From contig CAZBCF010000001.1 of the NCBI GenBank assembly GCA_964490435.1, positions 37,784 to 101,783 on the forward strand: a stretch of 64,000 nucleotides of DNA, in the 5' to 3' direction. Shown in pieces: positions 6,788 through 15,749 of this stretch; positions within the stretch are counted from its first letter, which is position 1, and each line of letters starts with the position of its first letter. Below the pieces are notes generated by a model, which worked only from the letters and a program-made list of their open reading frames with translations, did no database searches and was not told the DNA's origin. The position numbers and the translations under genes are program-made. This stretch comes from IMCC26077 sp964490435. GTDB lineage: Bacteria; Actinomycetota; Actinomycetes; Nanopelagicales; Nanopelagicaceae.

Positions 6788-8524
6788 TCAATCAGCAAGT
6801 GAGCGTTGCACATCAATCGGCGGGTTCATCCAGCGCGCTTTAGGGTTGGTGCAGATAATCCGGTCCTCTGGTTGATAACGCGTCCGAAACTTCTCGCGTT
6901 TAATTTCATTCCCATCGCGTTTGAGTATTCGCCAAACATCGATGGTGAAACCTGAGACGCCCTCTTGGAAGATGCAATTTTCCGAATCATTCTCTAACAC
7001 CTTGAACTTCACTGGTTTGGTGCGTGGCCCGGACTCAGTCTCGACATCGACGAACTTAGTGCCATAAATCGTCACCGTCACCGACTTGTTGGTAAAAGAG
7101 GTATCAACGAAAATTGCCTTTCCGGAATTGTTACGGAACTTCACATCCACGCTCGGCCATGCCACTGTTGACTCACGCCCAGCCGGATAACGAGAGATGT
7201 AGAAACTATGTGGTTTATGTTGGAGGAGTTCTAAACCACTAAACCAGGCAGCGTTCCATGTTGTCGTCGCAACTTGTGAGACACCGCCGCCCCAATCTTT
7301 CTTGAACACGCCTTTATCGATCATGATCCCCGGCACGAAACCACGTGCTTCAGTTCGCTCACCAACTGCTTTGTTGTAACTGAAAACCTCGCCAGGTTGG
7401 ATGATCACGCCATCCATCCATCGAGCAGCCCGGTGGATGTTTGTAATTCGATATTCAGCGTACGGAAAATAAGTAGTAAAACTTCCAATCACCTCTTTAA
7501 TACCTAAACCGCCAGCCATCTCAGTAGTGATTTTCGCTGCAACCGGTTCTGGCGTTAGCGTGACTTGGCGTTGCGCACCCGCGTTGCCAAGAGCCGCAAG
7601 CATTGCTCGCGCCAGGGTCTCTTCTGGGACATCTAACCCATCTCGGGATGGCTGCACGCGGGGCACCCCAGCGCTGATTGTGAATGAAGCATTCACTGGT
7701 TCGACGATATTCGCGCTCCAATTCCGACCCACTTCGTTGATAAAGGTGGCCTTCAACCATTTCGGTTCGAGGCGTCCGCCTTTGCCTGGGATGAAGGTGA
7801 GCGATTGTGCGATGACTTCGGGTGAGACCGAGAAGGATTGTGACTTGCCTGTAGCGCCGGCATTAATCGTCACCACTACTGGTGCTGAGACCGCGCTCTG
7901 TGCAAATCCAAACATTTCGGCGGCTTGCGCATCGGTGATTCGCGCTGGTCGCTTCTCCAGTTTTACGGTGATTATTTCTTTGCGGAGCCACTCTTTGGCG
8001 ATTGTCTGCAGCGCTTCTTCCCGTTTGAGGATCTTGCCATCTGTGGCATTAACTAACTTCGGCACCACGCCATCAAAGACGACATCCGCATTCCGTGGCG
8101 CTAGATTCACCTCGCGTTCGACCGTACGTATTGCCCGCTTGAATGTCGCTTCGTCGGATTTGATAACAGGTTGCACTTGTTTGCTGCTAAAGAGCGCTGA
8201 CCACAGAGCCGATGGGTTCCAGCTTCGCTCAGGTACTGCAGCGAGCGCAGTTGGGAGATCAAGTGTCACGCCCGACCCCTTGGCCGGAATCGAATATTCC
8301 TTGCCATCGATGGAAAGTGAGATCTTTCCGTTAAGTTCATTCGATTTTGAAGTCATGATTTTCTTGATTGCTTCTTTGGTAGTGAGCTTTGAGATGTTCA
8401 CATCGAGAAGAAAGGTCTTTGGTGGCAGCGCTGATCCGACTGCAAGCCACATGCCCACCCATGCGATGGCGATGCCCGCGGCGAGAGTCCCTGCTGCGAC
8501 GAGCAATCGTGTTCTCGTTTTCAT
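6788..8524 (-). CDS. VanW-family cell-wall protein with peptidoglycan-binding repeats
   Basis: A 578-residue protein. An N-terminal membrane anchor (LLVAAGTLAAGIAIAWVGMW, about 8-27) is followed by two to three copies of the putative peptidoglycan-binding domain that precedes VanW domains, then by the VanW domain with FSYNKAVGERTEARGFVPG and GGGVSQVATT near residues 380-420. YoaR-type proteins of this layout occur widely in Gram-positive bacteria; the biochemical role is not settled. It is the third gene of mshB-DUF6113-vanW on the minus strand, 27 bases after DUF6113. Confidence 0.85.
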   Translation of the reverse strand: MKTRTRLLVAAGTLAAGIAIAWVGMWLAVGSALPPKTFLLDVNISKLTTKEAIKKIMTSKSNELNGKISLSIDGKEYSIPAKGSGVTLDLPTALAAVPERSWNPSALWSALFSSKQVQPVIKSDEATFKRAIRTVEREVNLAPRNADVVFDGVVPKLVNATDGKILKREEALQTIAKEWLRKEIITVKLEKRPARITDAQAAEMFGFAQSAVSAPVVVTINAGATGKSQSFSVSPEVIAQSLTFIPGKGGRLEPKWLKATFINEVGRNWSANIVEPVNASFTISAGVPRVQPSRDGLDVPEETLARAMLAALGNAGAQRQVTLTPEPVAAKITTEMAGGLGIKEVIGSFTTYFPYAEYRITNIHRAARWMDGVIIQPGEVFSYNKAVGERTEARGFVPGIMIDKGVFKKDWGGGVSQVATTTWNAAWFSGLELLQHKPHSFYISRYPAGRESTVAWPSVDVKFRNNSGKAIFVDTSFTNKSVTVTIYGTKFVDVETESGPRTKPVKFKVLENDSENCIFQEGVSGFTIDVWRILKRDGNEIKREKFRTRYQPEDRIICTNPKARWMNPPIDVQRSLAD

Positions 8525-8551
8525 ATCCCTTTCAAACCCTCGAAAAGTTCC

Positions 8552-8884
8552 CTAAATGCGCGCCCAAATACTTAACAAGACCACTAAGAACCCTAGCCCT
8601 AGATAGCCATTTCCAGGGCCATTTGCCATGATGAGCAATTCGTCACTGTTTCCGAATGTCGCCGCTCGCAGCACAATCGCAATCCAACCGACCAGAAACC
8701 AGAATCGCACCCCACGGCGACCACATCGAATTCCGAGCAAGATGCTGGCTGAGGCGCTGGCAAGAACGGAAACCATCACTCCGAACGGAAACCACCCAAT
8801 CGAATAGTTATGTATCACCGTGCCGAATACAGCGATTATTACGCCAGCAGCGATTGCAAAAAGGTTCTCGAACAACCTTCTCAT
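8552..8884 (-). CDS. Small integral membrane protein, DUF6113-like
   Basis: A 110-residue protein with four predicted membrane segments (IAAGVIIAVFGTVIH; GVMVSVLASASASILLGI; FWFLVGWIAIVLRA; YLGLGFLVVLLSIW). Actinobacterial proteins of this size next to mshB are annotated DUF6113; I base the name on position and topology. Its ATG overlaps the mshB stop as ATGA, so it is translationally coupled to mshB. Function unknown. Confidence 0.72.
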   Translation of the reverse strand: MRRLFENLFAIAAGVIIAVFGTVIHNYSIGWFPFGVMVSVLASASASILLGIRCGRRGVRFWFLVGWIAIVLRAATFGNSDELLIMANGPGNGYLGLGFLVVLLSIWARI

Positions 8885-9753
8885 AGTTGCACCCCGGAGA
8901 AGAGGTCGGTCTCACGCCCTTGCTCATCGACATCGGGCCCAGCGGCACCTTTGACTCTGGTGTAGTACTCGAAGCCAAAAACCTGCATGCCCAGAGAATT
9001 CGATAGCGCAAAGAAGGGGCCGTCTAACGCGATTTGGGTTCGATGTGCGCGCATTGCCGCGCTCTTTTGTTCGACAAACTTATTGCCATCGATGAGCGCG
9101 TTCACTAACGAGTCCTCTTTGACGAAAGGGAGCTCGTCGATCGATTCGACGCCAAAGAAATCTGAACCAATCTCTTGCATCGCATCCATACCTTGCTGCA
9201 CGACCGAGCGCGGCATGATGTTCCAATAGATCTTCGCAATATCCCAACCTCGAGTTGTACTCAATTCGGCTGCCTTCATCGCAACGCGGTGGGCTTGGAT
9301 ATGGTCAGGGTGACCATATCCGCCGAATTCATCGTAAGTGATCATCACATGAGGCTTGAAGTCGAGGATGTATTCGCTGAGTAACGTTGCAGCATCGACT
9401 AAATCAGCGCTCCAGAAGACATCACTGCGCGAGTTCTGGGGCATACCCATCATTCCGCTATCCCGGAAAATTCGTTCGGGTGCGCCAAGGAACCAATGTC
9501 GCCGCACGCCTAATTCCTCGAGGGCTTGGGCAAGTTCACGTTCGCGGATGGGTGCTAGACGATCTTCTTTATCGCTCGCCGCAGCGGCTAACTCGGGCAC
9601 GAGAATCTCCCCCTCCTCACCACGAGTGCAGGTGACCAGGGCAACTTCGAAACCCTCGTGCACGTACTTGGCCATGGTGACGCCGTTGTTGATGGTCTCG
9701 TCATCAGGGTGCGCATGGACGAGCAACAATCGCCCAGGTCTCGCTGAACTCAT
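8881..9753 (-). CDS. mshB: N-acetyl-1-D-myo-inositol-2-amino-2-deoxy-alpha-D-glucopyranoside deacetylase (mycothiol biosynthesis)
   Basis: A zinc deacetylase of the PIG-L/LmbE fold that makes the amino sugar GlcN-Ins, the MshC substrate in mycothiol synthesis. AHPDDE at residues 14-19 gives a zinc histidine and aspartate, and HPDH in GYGHPDHIQAH supplies the other zinc histidine; CTRGEEGE follows the first motif as in MshB. The start at 9753 (MSSARPGRLLLVHAHPDDE) is preferred over 9789 because the latter would run through the start of the divergent peptidase gene and because TACCCT lies 7 bases before 9753. It is the strongest sign that the host makes mycothiol. Confidence 0.9.
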   Translation of the reverse strand: MSSARPGRLLLVHAHPDDETINNGVTMAKYVHEGFEVALVTCTRGEEGEILVPELAAAASDKEDRLAPIRERELAQALEELGVRRHWFLGAPERIFRDSGMMGMPQNSRSDVFWSADLVDAATLLSEYILDFKPHVMITYDEFGGYGHPDHIQAHRVAMKAAELSTTRGWDIAKIYWNIMPRSVVQQGMDAMQEIGSDFFGVESIDELPFVKEDSLVNALIDGNKFVEQKSAAMRAHRTQIALDGPFFALSNSLGMQVFGFEYYTRVKGAAGPDVDEQGRETDLFSGVQL

Positions 9754-9760
9754 GGATGAA

Positions 9761-9770
9761 AGGGTACGGT
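9761..9770. promoter_or_regulatory. Overlapping divergent -10 hexamers for mshB and the S9 peptidase gene
   Basis: The 10 bases AGGGTACGGT hold TACCCT on the minus strand (9766-9761), 7 bases before the mshB ATG, and TACGGT on the plus strand (9765-9770), 8 bases before the peptidase ATG at 9779. The two hexamers share 9765-9766, and only 25 bases separate the two start codons, so both mRNAs should be leaderless. Confidence 0.6.
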
Positions 9771-9778
9771 GCTTTCCT

Positions 9779-12024
9779 ATGGTCGCCACTTCGCAACTCT
9801 CATTTCCGCGTCATTCAGCGAAGACGCAACGCTTCACCCTTGGCGCACCTCGGACATTCACCATCTCTCCAGACGGCAACCGCATCCTTTTTGTGCGTAG
9901 CACCGGTGGTACCGATCGAATCGGCCGCCTTTATCAGTACGACCTGCGTACCGATATCGAAGAGTTGCTCGTTGATCCACTCGCGCTGCTGCTCGACGGT
10001 ACTGAAAAACTCTCACCCGAAGAGCGCGCTCGCCGAGAGCGTACCCGTGAGGCCGCTGGTGGAATCACTTCGTATTCAACAGATCGCTTATGCAATCACG
10101 TCGCATTCGTCTTATCAGGCAAGCTCTACTCGTTCGATATCGCGGCAAAGAGATTGATTGAGCAAGCAAGTGCAGGGGTAGTGATTGACCCCCAACTCTC
10201 TCCTGACGGGAGTGCGATTGCGTACATAACCCCAGAAGGTCAACTCCATCTCTCTCGCGATGGAGCGGTACAGGTGCTCTGCACCCCTGAGCATGAAGAC
10301 ATCTTTTACGGCACTGCTGAATTCGTCGCGAGCGAAGAAATGTCGCGTTATCACGGTTTCTGGTGGGCGGCAGATAGCGGCTCGCTTTTTGTCGAGCGAT
10401 TCGACCAGAGTCCGGTATCAAAGATTTGGATCTCTGATCCAGCCAACCCAGACAGTCAACCTCGCGATGTGCGCTATCCCTTCGTCGGCACATCGAATGT
10501 CATCACCTCGCTCTTCATTCTGAATCTTGCTGATCTCTCGCGGATGGAGATTACGTGGGATGCTGCTCATGAATATCTCTGCGATGTCGTACCAGGTGAT
10601 GGCAAGGTGCCACCGCTGATACTGACGATGTCACGCAATCAGCGCCACGCACAGATTCTCGCCATCGATCCGGATAACGCACACAGCCGGGTGATTGCCG
10701 AATTAAAGGATCGAGCATGGATTGATCTCGTAGGTGGCGTACCGGCGTGGAGTCCAGCTGGTGAGTTAGTAACGCATGTAATCGAGAAGAACACACACTC
10801 GATTGCACTCAATGGCGAAGTAATTACACCCGAACACCTACAGGTCAATGAAATCATTGAAATCGATCGAGATGGAATCACATTTTCCGGTTCATTCGAT
10901 CCAACGCAATCACATATCTATTGGCGCGGCTGGGGCGGGGAATTCGAAGTACTCACAAGCGATCCGGGAGTGCACATGGCGCGCACTGCCGGCGGCACAC
11001 TTCTGCTGATTTCCAGGACGATGGCGAATTATGAAGTATCGGTAGTGGTTAAACGTGATGGATTGATTCGAAAAATCCTGGCGCTCAACGAAGTGCCTGA
11101 AGTTGATGCGCAACCAGAATTTCTCGTTCTAGGTGAACGACAACTGAACTCTGCTCTATTGCTGCCACAAAATCGGGAGCCTAAGAGCCTTCCGTTACTC
11201 GTGGATCCTTACGGAGGGCCAGGACATGCTCGAGTCTTGCAAGCAAAGAGCATTTACGCCGAAGCGCAGTGGATCGCAAACCAAGGTTTTGCCGTACTCA
11301 TCTCTGATGGGCGCGGCACTCCACACCGAAGCCCACAGTGGGAGCGCGAGATTCTCGATGACTTATCGACAGCTCCTGTCGAGGATCAGGCCGATGCAGT
11401 GCAGGCGTTGATGTCTACGCATCCGGGGTTAATTGATCCTGCCCGTGTTGCAATACGTGGTTGGTCTTTTGGCGGCTATCTCGCGGGGCTCGCCGCCGCT
11501 CGTCGTCCAGATATCTTTAAGGCAGCGATTATCGGTGCGCCGGTAACTGATTTTCGCCTTTACGACACCTTTTACACCGAACGTTTCATGGGTCCAGATG
11601 ATAAACATCCGAATTACGAGCGATCATCTCTTTTGAATGAAGCGCAAAACATCTCGGTACCAGTCATGATCATCCATGGGATGGTTGATGACAACGTGTT
11701 AGTCGCTAACTCATTGAAACTCTCGTCTGCGCTCTTAGAGGCTGGTAAAGCACATGAAGTCTTGCCTCTGACTGGAGTGACGCATATGACCCCTCAAGAG
11801 GTGGTCGCAGAGAACTTGATGTTGCTCGAATTGGATTTCTTAAAGCGGGCNNNNNNNNNNNNNNNNNNNNNNNNNNNNNNNNNNNNNNNNNNNNNNNNNN
11901 NNNNNNNNNNNNNNNNNNNNNNNNNNNNNNNNNNNNNNNNNNNNNNNNNNAAGAGGTGGTCGCAGAGAACTTGATGTTGCTCGAATTGGATTTCTTAAAG
12001 CGGGCGTTGAAGATCAATAAGTAG
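9779..12024 (+). CDS. S9-family prolyl oligopeptidase / dipeptidyl-peptidase IV-like, interrupted by an artificial N run
   Basis: A serine peptidase of about 696 residues once the join is repaired. The N-terminal half is a beta-propeller (FTISPDGNRILFVRS, QLSPDGSAIAYI). The C-terminal alpha/beta hydrolase domain has GWSFGGYLAG (nucleophile serine), MIIHGMVDDNVL (aspartate) and THMT (histidine). Bases 11851-11950 are N and are bordered by the same 55 bases on each side, so the gene is not really broken; the true end reads LKRALKINK then TAG at 12024. The start ATG 9779 follows TACGGT by 8 bases. The 3' end overlaps moeZ by 11 bases. Likely cytoplasmic, as no signal peptide is seen. Confidence 0.88.
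11851..11950. other. Scaffold gap of 100 N flanked by a 55-bp identical overlap
   Basis: One hundred N separate 11796-11850 from 11951-12005, and these two 55-base blocks are identical. This is what is left when two de Bruijn contigs sharing a k=55 end are scaffolded with a default gap. Removing the N run and one copy restores an intact reading frame. Confidence 0.95.
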
Positions 12025-13201
12025 GTAGCGAAGGATCGATCTGCTTTGCCCAGGCGATTACACCACCGCTTACATGCGTCGCATCGGCAAAGCCTGCACC
12101 TTTGAGCACAGCAAGGCACTCAGCCGATCGCACTCCACTCTTGCAATGCAAGATGATTGGTTTATCTTGCGGCAACTTGGCTAGCACCGAGCCATCGAGA
12201 AACTCTTGTTTCGGGATTAGCACCGATCCTGGGATGCGAACAATCTCGAATTCGGCGGGCTCGCGAACATCGATGAGCAAGAAATTCTCGTGATGTTCCA
12301 TCTTGCTCTTCAATTGATCGACGGAGATAGTTGAACCGGAGACTGCTTCGCTTGCCGCAGTAGAAATCGCGCCGCAAAAACCTTCGTAATCCTCGAGCAA
12401 CTCCGTTTGCGTCGCATTCGGCCCACAGAGTACGCAATTGGGATCCTTACGAATCTTCACCTTTCGGTACGACATTTCAAGCGCGTCATAAATCATCAAT
12501 TCACCGATGAGTGGTTCCCCGATACCAGTGATTAATTTGATTGCCTCGGTGACTTGAATAGAACCAATAGATGCACAGAGCACTCCAAGTACGCCACCTT
12601 CTGCACAACTGGGGACCATCCCTGGCGGTGGTGGTTCTGGATACAAACAGCGATAGCAAGGGCCGTGCTCGGCCCAAAAGACGCTCGCTTGTCCATCAAA
12701 GCGATAGATCGAGCCCCACACATATGGTTTGCCCAACAGCACCGCTGCATCGTTGACCATATAACGCGTAGCAAAATTGTCAGTGCCATCGATAATCAAG
12801 TCGTATTGTGCAAATAGCTCCATCACATTCGAGTTATCCAAACGAGTCTCATGCACGATGACCTTCGTGTATGGATTTATCTCAGCGATACTTTCGGCCG
12901 CGCTCTGCGCCTTGCTCTTTCCGATATCGCTTTGCCCGTGAATGATCTGTCGCTGGAGGTTAGATTCATCAACAACATCGAATTCGACGATTCCTAGCGT
13001 TCCCACACCGGCAGCAGCGAGATACATCAACGCAGGCGATCCCAAACCGCCGGCACCAACGCAGAGGACTTTCGCGGCCATCAGGCGACGCTGACCATCC
13101 ATCGCAACATCGGGGATTATCAGGTGGCGGCTGTAGCGACGAACTTGATCGACCGTGAGCGGTGGGCCAGGCTCGACGAGAGGTTTGCTTGAGGGTTTCA
13201 T
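12014..13201 (-). CDS. moeZ: MoeZ-type adenylyltransferase/sulfurtransferase (ThiF-MoeB domain plus rhodanese)
   Basis: About 395 residues. The N-terminal E1-like domain has the ATP-binding GAGGLGSPALMYLAAAG, DVVDESNLQRQ and DGTDNFATRY, and zinc cysteines in CYRCLYP and CVLCG. The C-terminal rhodanese domain carries the catalytic cysteine in LHCKSGVRS. MoeZ adenylates and sulfurates small ThiS/MoaD-like carrier proteins for sulfur-containing cofactors. ATG 13201 is chosen; GTG 13213 or an upstream GTG at 13243 are alternatives with no clear signal. It is divergent from TetR and convergent with the S9 peptidase. The moeZ-TetR-DUF3107 order is conserved with M. tuberculosis. Confidence 0.88.
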   Translation of the reverse strand: MKPSSKPLVEPGPPLTVDQVRRYSRHLIIPDVAMDGQRRLMAAKVLCVGAGGLGSPALMYLAAAGVGTLGIVEFDVVDESNLQRQIIHGQSDIGKSKAQSAAESIAEINPYTKVIVHETRLDNSNVMELFAQYDLIIDGTDNFATRYMVNDAAVLLGKPYVWGSIYRFDGQASVFWAEHGPCYRCLYPEPPPPGMVPSCAEGGVLGVLCASIGSIQVTEAIKLITGIGEPLIGELMIYDALEMSYRKVKIRKDPNCVLCGPNATQTELLEDYEGFCGAISTAASEAVSGSTISVDQLKSKMEHHENFLLIDVREPAEFEIVRIPGSVLIPKQEFLDGSVLAKLPQDKPIILHCKSGVRSAECLAVLKGAGFADATHVSGGVIAWAKQIDPSLPTY

Positions 13202-13259
13202 GGGAAGGCTCACACCCCTACTCTGCCACGGTTGTTTACACACTCTCCACTTGAAGGCC

Positions 13260-13265
13260 TACCAT
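13260..13265 (+). promoter_or_regulatory. -10 hexamer for leaderless tetR mRNA
   Basis: TACCAT lies 7 bases before the ATG at 13273, with no ribosome binding site between. Confidence 0.5.
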
Positions 13266-13272
13266 CGACCCT

Positions 13273-13893
13273 ATGAGCGATGCTAAAGCGCGGTTACCGC
13301 GCGACGAACGGCGTGCGCAACTACTCACTGCCGCCCTCGAGGTCTTTACTTCTGCTGGGTACCACGCAGCAGCGATGGATGAGATTGCCGATCGTGCCGG
13401 GGTGAGCAAACCCGTGCTCTATCAACATTTCCCGAGCAAGCTCGATTTGTATTTGGCGGTACTCGATCTACACGTGGATCAACTGGTCTATTCCATCCAG
13501 CGCGCAATCGCCTCGACTCAAGATAATGCCGATCGGGTGAAGGCGACCGTCGATGCTTATTTCAATTTTATCGAGGAGGAGGGCGAGGCCTATCGCTTGC
13601 TCTTCGAGAGTGACATGAGCGTCGAGCCGGCTGTTCGGGAAAGGTTGACGCGTATGACGTACGACTGCGCTGCCGCGGTAAGTGCTGTCATCGCTGCCGA
13701 TACCGGAATTCCTGATGAAGCGGCAATGCTCCTTGGAATTGGTCTGGTCGGTACTGCGCAATTCACTGCCCGCTATTGGCTAGAACGTGACGGACGTGTG
13801 CCACGTGAGGAAGCTGCGCGCCTTGTTGCCAATCTTCAATGGCGCGGTATCTCTGGATATCCTCGTTCCCTAGACGAGCGAAGTAAGCGATAA
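13273..13893 (+). CDS. TetR/AcrR-family transcriptional regulator
   Basis: A 206-residue regulator. The N-terminal helix-turn-helix spans about residues 9-56 (RRAQLLTAALEVFTSAGY, MDEIADRAGVSKPVLYQHF), which is the classic TetR pattern. The rest is helical and would bind an unknown ligand; FESDMSVEPAVRERL is shared by the Rv3208-type proteins found beside moeZ and DUF3107. Target genes cannot be read from the sequence, but divergent moeZ is the nearest candidate. Confidence 0.9.
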   Translation: MSDAKARLPRDERRAQLLTAALEVFTSAGYHAAAMDEIADRAGVSKPVLYQHFPSKLDLYLAVLDLHVDQLVYSIQRAIASTQDNADRVKATVDAYFNFIEEEGEAYRLLFESDMSVEPAVRERLTRMTYDCAAAVSAVIAADTGIPDEAAMLLGIGLVGTAQFTARYWLERDGRVPREEAARLVANLQWRGISGYPRSLDERSKR

Positions 13894-13898
13894 CTAGA

Positions 13899-13904
13899 TA
13901 GGCT
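13899..13904 (+). promoter_or_regulatory. -10 hexamer for leaderless DUF3107 gene
   Basis: TAGGCT, starting 5 bases after the tetR stop, is followed by 6 bases and the ATG at 13911. Confidence 0.5.
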
Positions 13905-13910
13905 GAGAGT

Positions 13911-14186
13911 ATGAGCGCAAAAAAGAGTGCAGAAGCCTCAAGTGCTGCTTCGGGCAGCAAAGTTGAGGTAAGAATCGGTATTACTGATTCACCACGTGAA
14001 CTTACTATTGAACTATCGAATACTGCCGATGACATCGAAGCAACCGTCGCAAGAGCGCTCCACGAAGGCTCACACATCGCATTCACTGACGAAAAGGGGC
14101 GACGTTTGATTGTGCCTGCAGCCAAGGTGGGATTCGTCGAAGTAAGCGCCCGCTCCGAGCGTAAAGTTGGTTTTGGTACTAACTAG
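13911..14186 (+). CDS. DUF3107 family protein
   Basis: A 91-residue cytoplasmic protein. After a 20-residue low-complexity Ser/Ala stretch it has KVEVRIGITDSPREL, TADDIEATVARAL and RRLIVPAAKVGFVEV, the pattern of DUF3107 (Rv3208A/TB9.4 relatives), which always sit next to this TetR in Actinobacteria. Function is not known. Its own -10 hexamer suggests it can be made apart from tetR. Confidence 0.85.
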   Translation: MSAKKSAEASSAASGSKVEVRIGITDSPRELTIELSNTADDIEATVARALHEGSHIAFTDEKGRRLIVPAAKVGFVEVSARSERKVGFGTN

Positions 14187-14223
14187 TAGTTCTCGTCATA
14201 AAACTTTCTCTGGCTAGAAACAA

Positions 14224-14931
14224 TTAGAGCAAGTCGTAGGTAATCTCGCGATAACGACCGGCAAGGTCGCTGGCTTTCTTGTAGTTCAACAGCGACTGCC
14301 CCGCAACAACTGCATCTAAGAAAAGTGGGCTCTTCGGGATTCCAGGATTAATTATCGAGCCAGAACCAAATCGCGAAGTGAGCTCGGAGAGCATGTGCAC
14401 CCCATGCTTCGAACGGGCATCGACCATCGTCGGCAATATTGCCCTGATTTTGCCGCGGTAACTCTTACTCTCCTGCGCAACATCAAGGGCACCACGTACC
14501 GACAGCAGATCGAGCCGAGTTGGAATGATGATCTCATCGGCAGCCGCCAGCACTTGGTGGTTTATCGGGCCAAGTCCGGCGGAGGAATCGATAATGATGA
14601 TGTCGTATTCGAAAGAACTCAAGGCGCTAAAGAGCAGATCCTCACTCTTGAATCGAGCGAGCTCAGATAGCTTTGGTGAAGCGGGGATGAGATCCACCCG
14701 CTCGCTCGTCTGATGGAGCATGCCCAATGCTCGCGGCCGTCCTGAAAAGATGTCATAGACGGTACGGCGTGAATTCTCTTTACCGAGCGTAAACGTGAGG
14801 GCTCCGTTTGGATCACAATCTACGAGCAGCACTCGCTTTCCGTACTCAGAGAATGCCACCGCAATAGAGAGTGCACTTGTTGTTCTGCCAACGCCACCGG
14901 CCGAATTCATAAAAGCGATGATTCGGTTCAT
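14224..14931 (-). CDS. ParA/MinD-superfamily protein with an altered P-loop
   Basis: A 235-residue deviant-Walker ATPase-like protein. The P-loop reads NSAGGVGRTTS at 9-19: the signature lysine of KGGxGKT is Ala11 and the Walker A lysine is Arg16. The rest of the fold is intact, with VLLVDCDPNG near 35-44 and YDIIIIDSSAGLG near 109-121. Members normally position chromosomes, plasmids or large complexes by ATP-driven dimerisation on DNA or membrane. With both lysines gone, nucleotide hydrolysis or dimerisation is doubtful. Its ATG overlaps the stop of the MpaB-type oxygenase gene (ATGA). Its partner is unknown; no ParB is nearby. Confidence 0.8.
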   Translation of the reverse strand: MNRIIAFMNSAGGVGRTTSALSIAVAFSEYGKRVLLVDCDPNGALTFTLGKENSRRTVYDIFSGRPRALGMLHQTSERVDLIPASPKLSELARFKSEDLLFSALSSFEYDIIIIDSSAGLGPINHQVLAAADEIIIPTRLDLLSVRGALDVAQESKSYRGKIRAILPTMVDARSKHGVHMLSELTSRFGSGSIINPGIPKSPLFLDAVVAGQSLLNYKKASDLAGRYREITYDLL

Positions 14932-15716
14932 TTCGCCTCAGCCATTGATGTTCGTTGCTCTCGCGCATATGGGCTCATCCGTGCAATTTCGGGTAATCGC
15001 AAGGCTCTTTCGCGAAAAGCGATGAGTGCTCGGTTGGTGAAGTTCTCTTGTCCGGGAAATGATGGCCACCCATACATATCGCGCGCCCATCGCGGCAGCG
15101 ATGCTGCTGCAAGAGTTGCTAACGAGGCCCACAATGCAGGCGCGGGTGTCCCAAACCGAACTATCGGCGGCATGGGAGGGAATGTGAGAAAGACCGCGGT
15201 CCGTTTTGCTTCTTCTGTCACTGCAAGTTTCGACTGAATCTCTTCCATATAACGTTGGAGCATCGCGTATGAACTTGGAACGCTTACCGGATCGATTCCG
15301 ACTAATTCTGCAAAAAGCACCATCTGCTCGAGATAGTCATCGACATCTCGATCAGAGATTCGCATTCCAGATCGCTTGGCGATATCGATGAATGAATCGA
15401 CCATAGAGGTATGCACCCAGAGCAACTCCTCTTGGGTATCCAAGCCCAGGCGTTGATGAATCATTCGCACTCGCTCGGCAGCGCGATCGACTTCTGCGCG
15501 TGGACCGTAAGTCACCAGTGCGACGTATTCACCAGTGCGACGCAATCGACCCCATGCGTCATCTCGAAAATCCGAATACTTCGCGACACCAGCCATCGCA
15601 ACTGGGTGGAGCGCCTGTTCCATCAATGCGCGGATCCCACCAACAATTAATGCAGGGTCAGAATGGAGTGTGGCAACGATGGAATCGTCGGCGAAATAAC
15701 CGGCAGAATCGGTCAC
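14928..15716 (-). CDS. Oxygenase MpaB family protein (DUF2236)
   Basis: A 262-residue mostly helical protein with the DUF2236 core: GGIRALMEQALHPVAMAGVA at about 26-45, the YVALVTYG strand, and LWVHTSMVDSF near 100-110, where conserved histidines would bind haem or iron. The family includes latex-clearing protein and fungal MpaB-type oxygenases; most bacterial members have unknown substrates. The start is GTG 15716 with GAGGAG 8 bases upstream. It lies 33 bases after the RecB-like nuclease and is coupled to the ParA-like gene. Confidence 0.82.
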   Translation of the reverse strand: MTDSAGYFADDSIVATLHSDPALIVGGIRALMEQALHPVAMAGVAKYSDFRDDAWGRLRRTGEYVALVTYGPRAEVDRAAERVRMIHQRLGLDTQEELLWVHTSMVDSFIDIAKRSGMRISDRDVDDYLEQMVLFAELVGIDPVSVPSSYAMLQRYMEEIQSKLAVTEEAKRTAVFLTFPPMPPIVRFGTPAPALWASLATLAAASLPRWARDMYGWPSFPGQENFTNRALIAFRERALRLPEIARMSPYAREQRTSMAEAK

Positions 15717-15749
15717 CTGTAAGACTCCTCATCTCGGTCTGGGCGGCTG

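Noticed and set aside
7527..8555. Plus-strand open frame of 342 codons opposite the VanW gene
   Set aside because: It is the antisense shadow of a clear VanW-family gene; its translation is low in recognisable motifs and rich in Ser/Arg/Thr as expected for a shadow.
9356..9778. N-terminal extension of the S9 peptidase by about 140 codons
   Set aside because: It runs antisense through mshB; the ATG at 9779 gives the natural N-terminus and has a -10 hexamer before it.
11706..12119. Minus-strand open frame spanning the N run
   Set aside because: An artefact of reading N as open sequence, antisense to the S9 peptidase.
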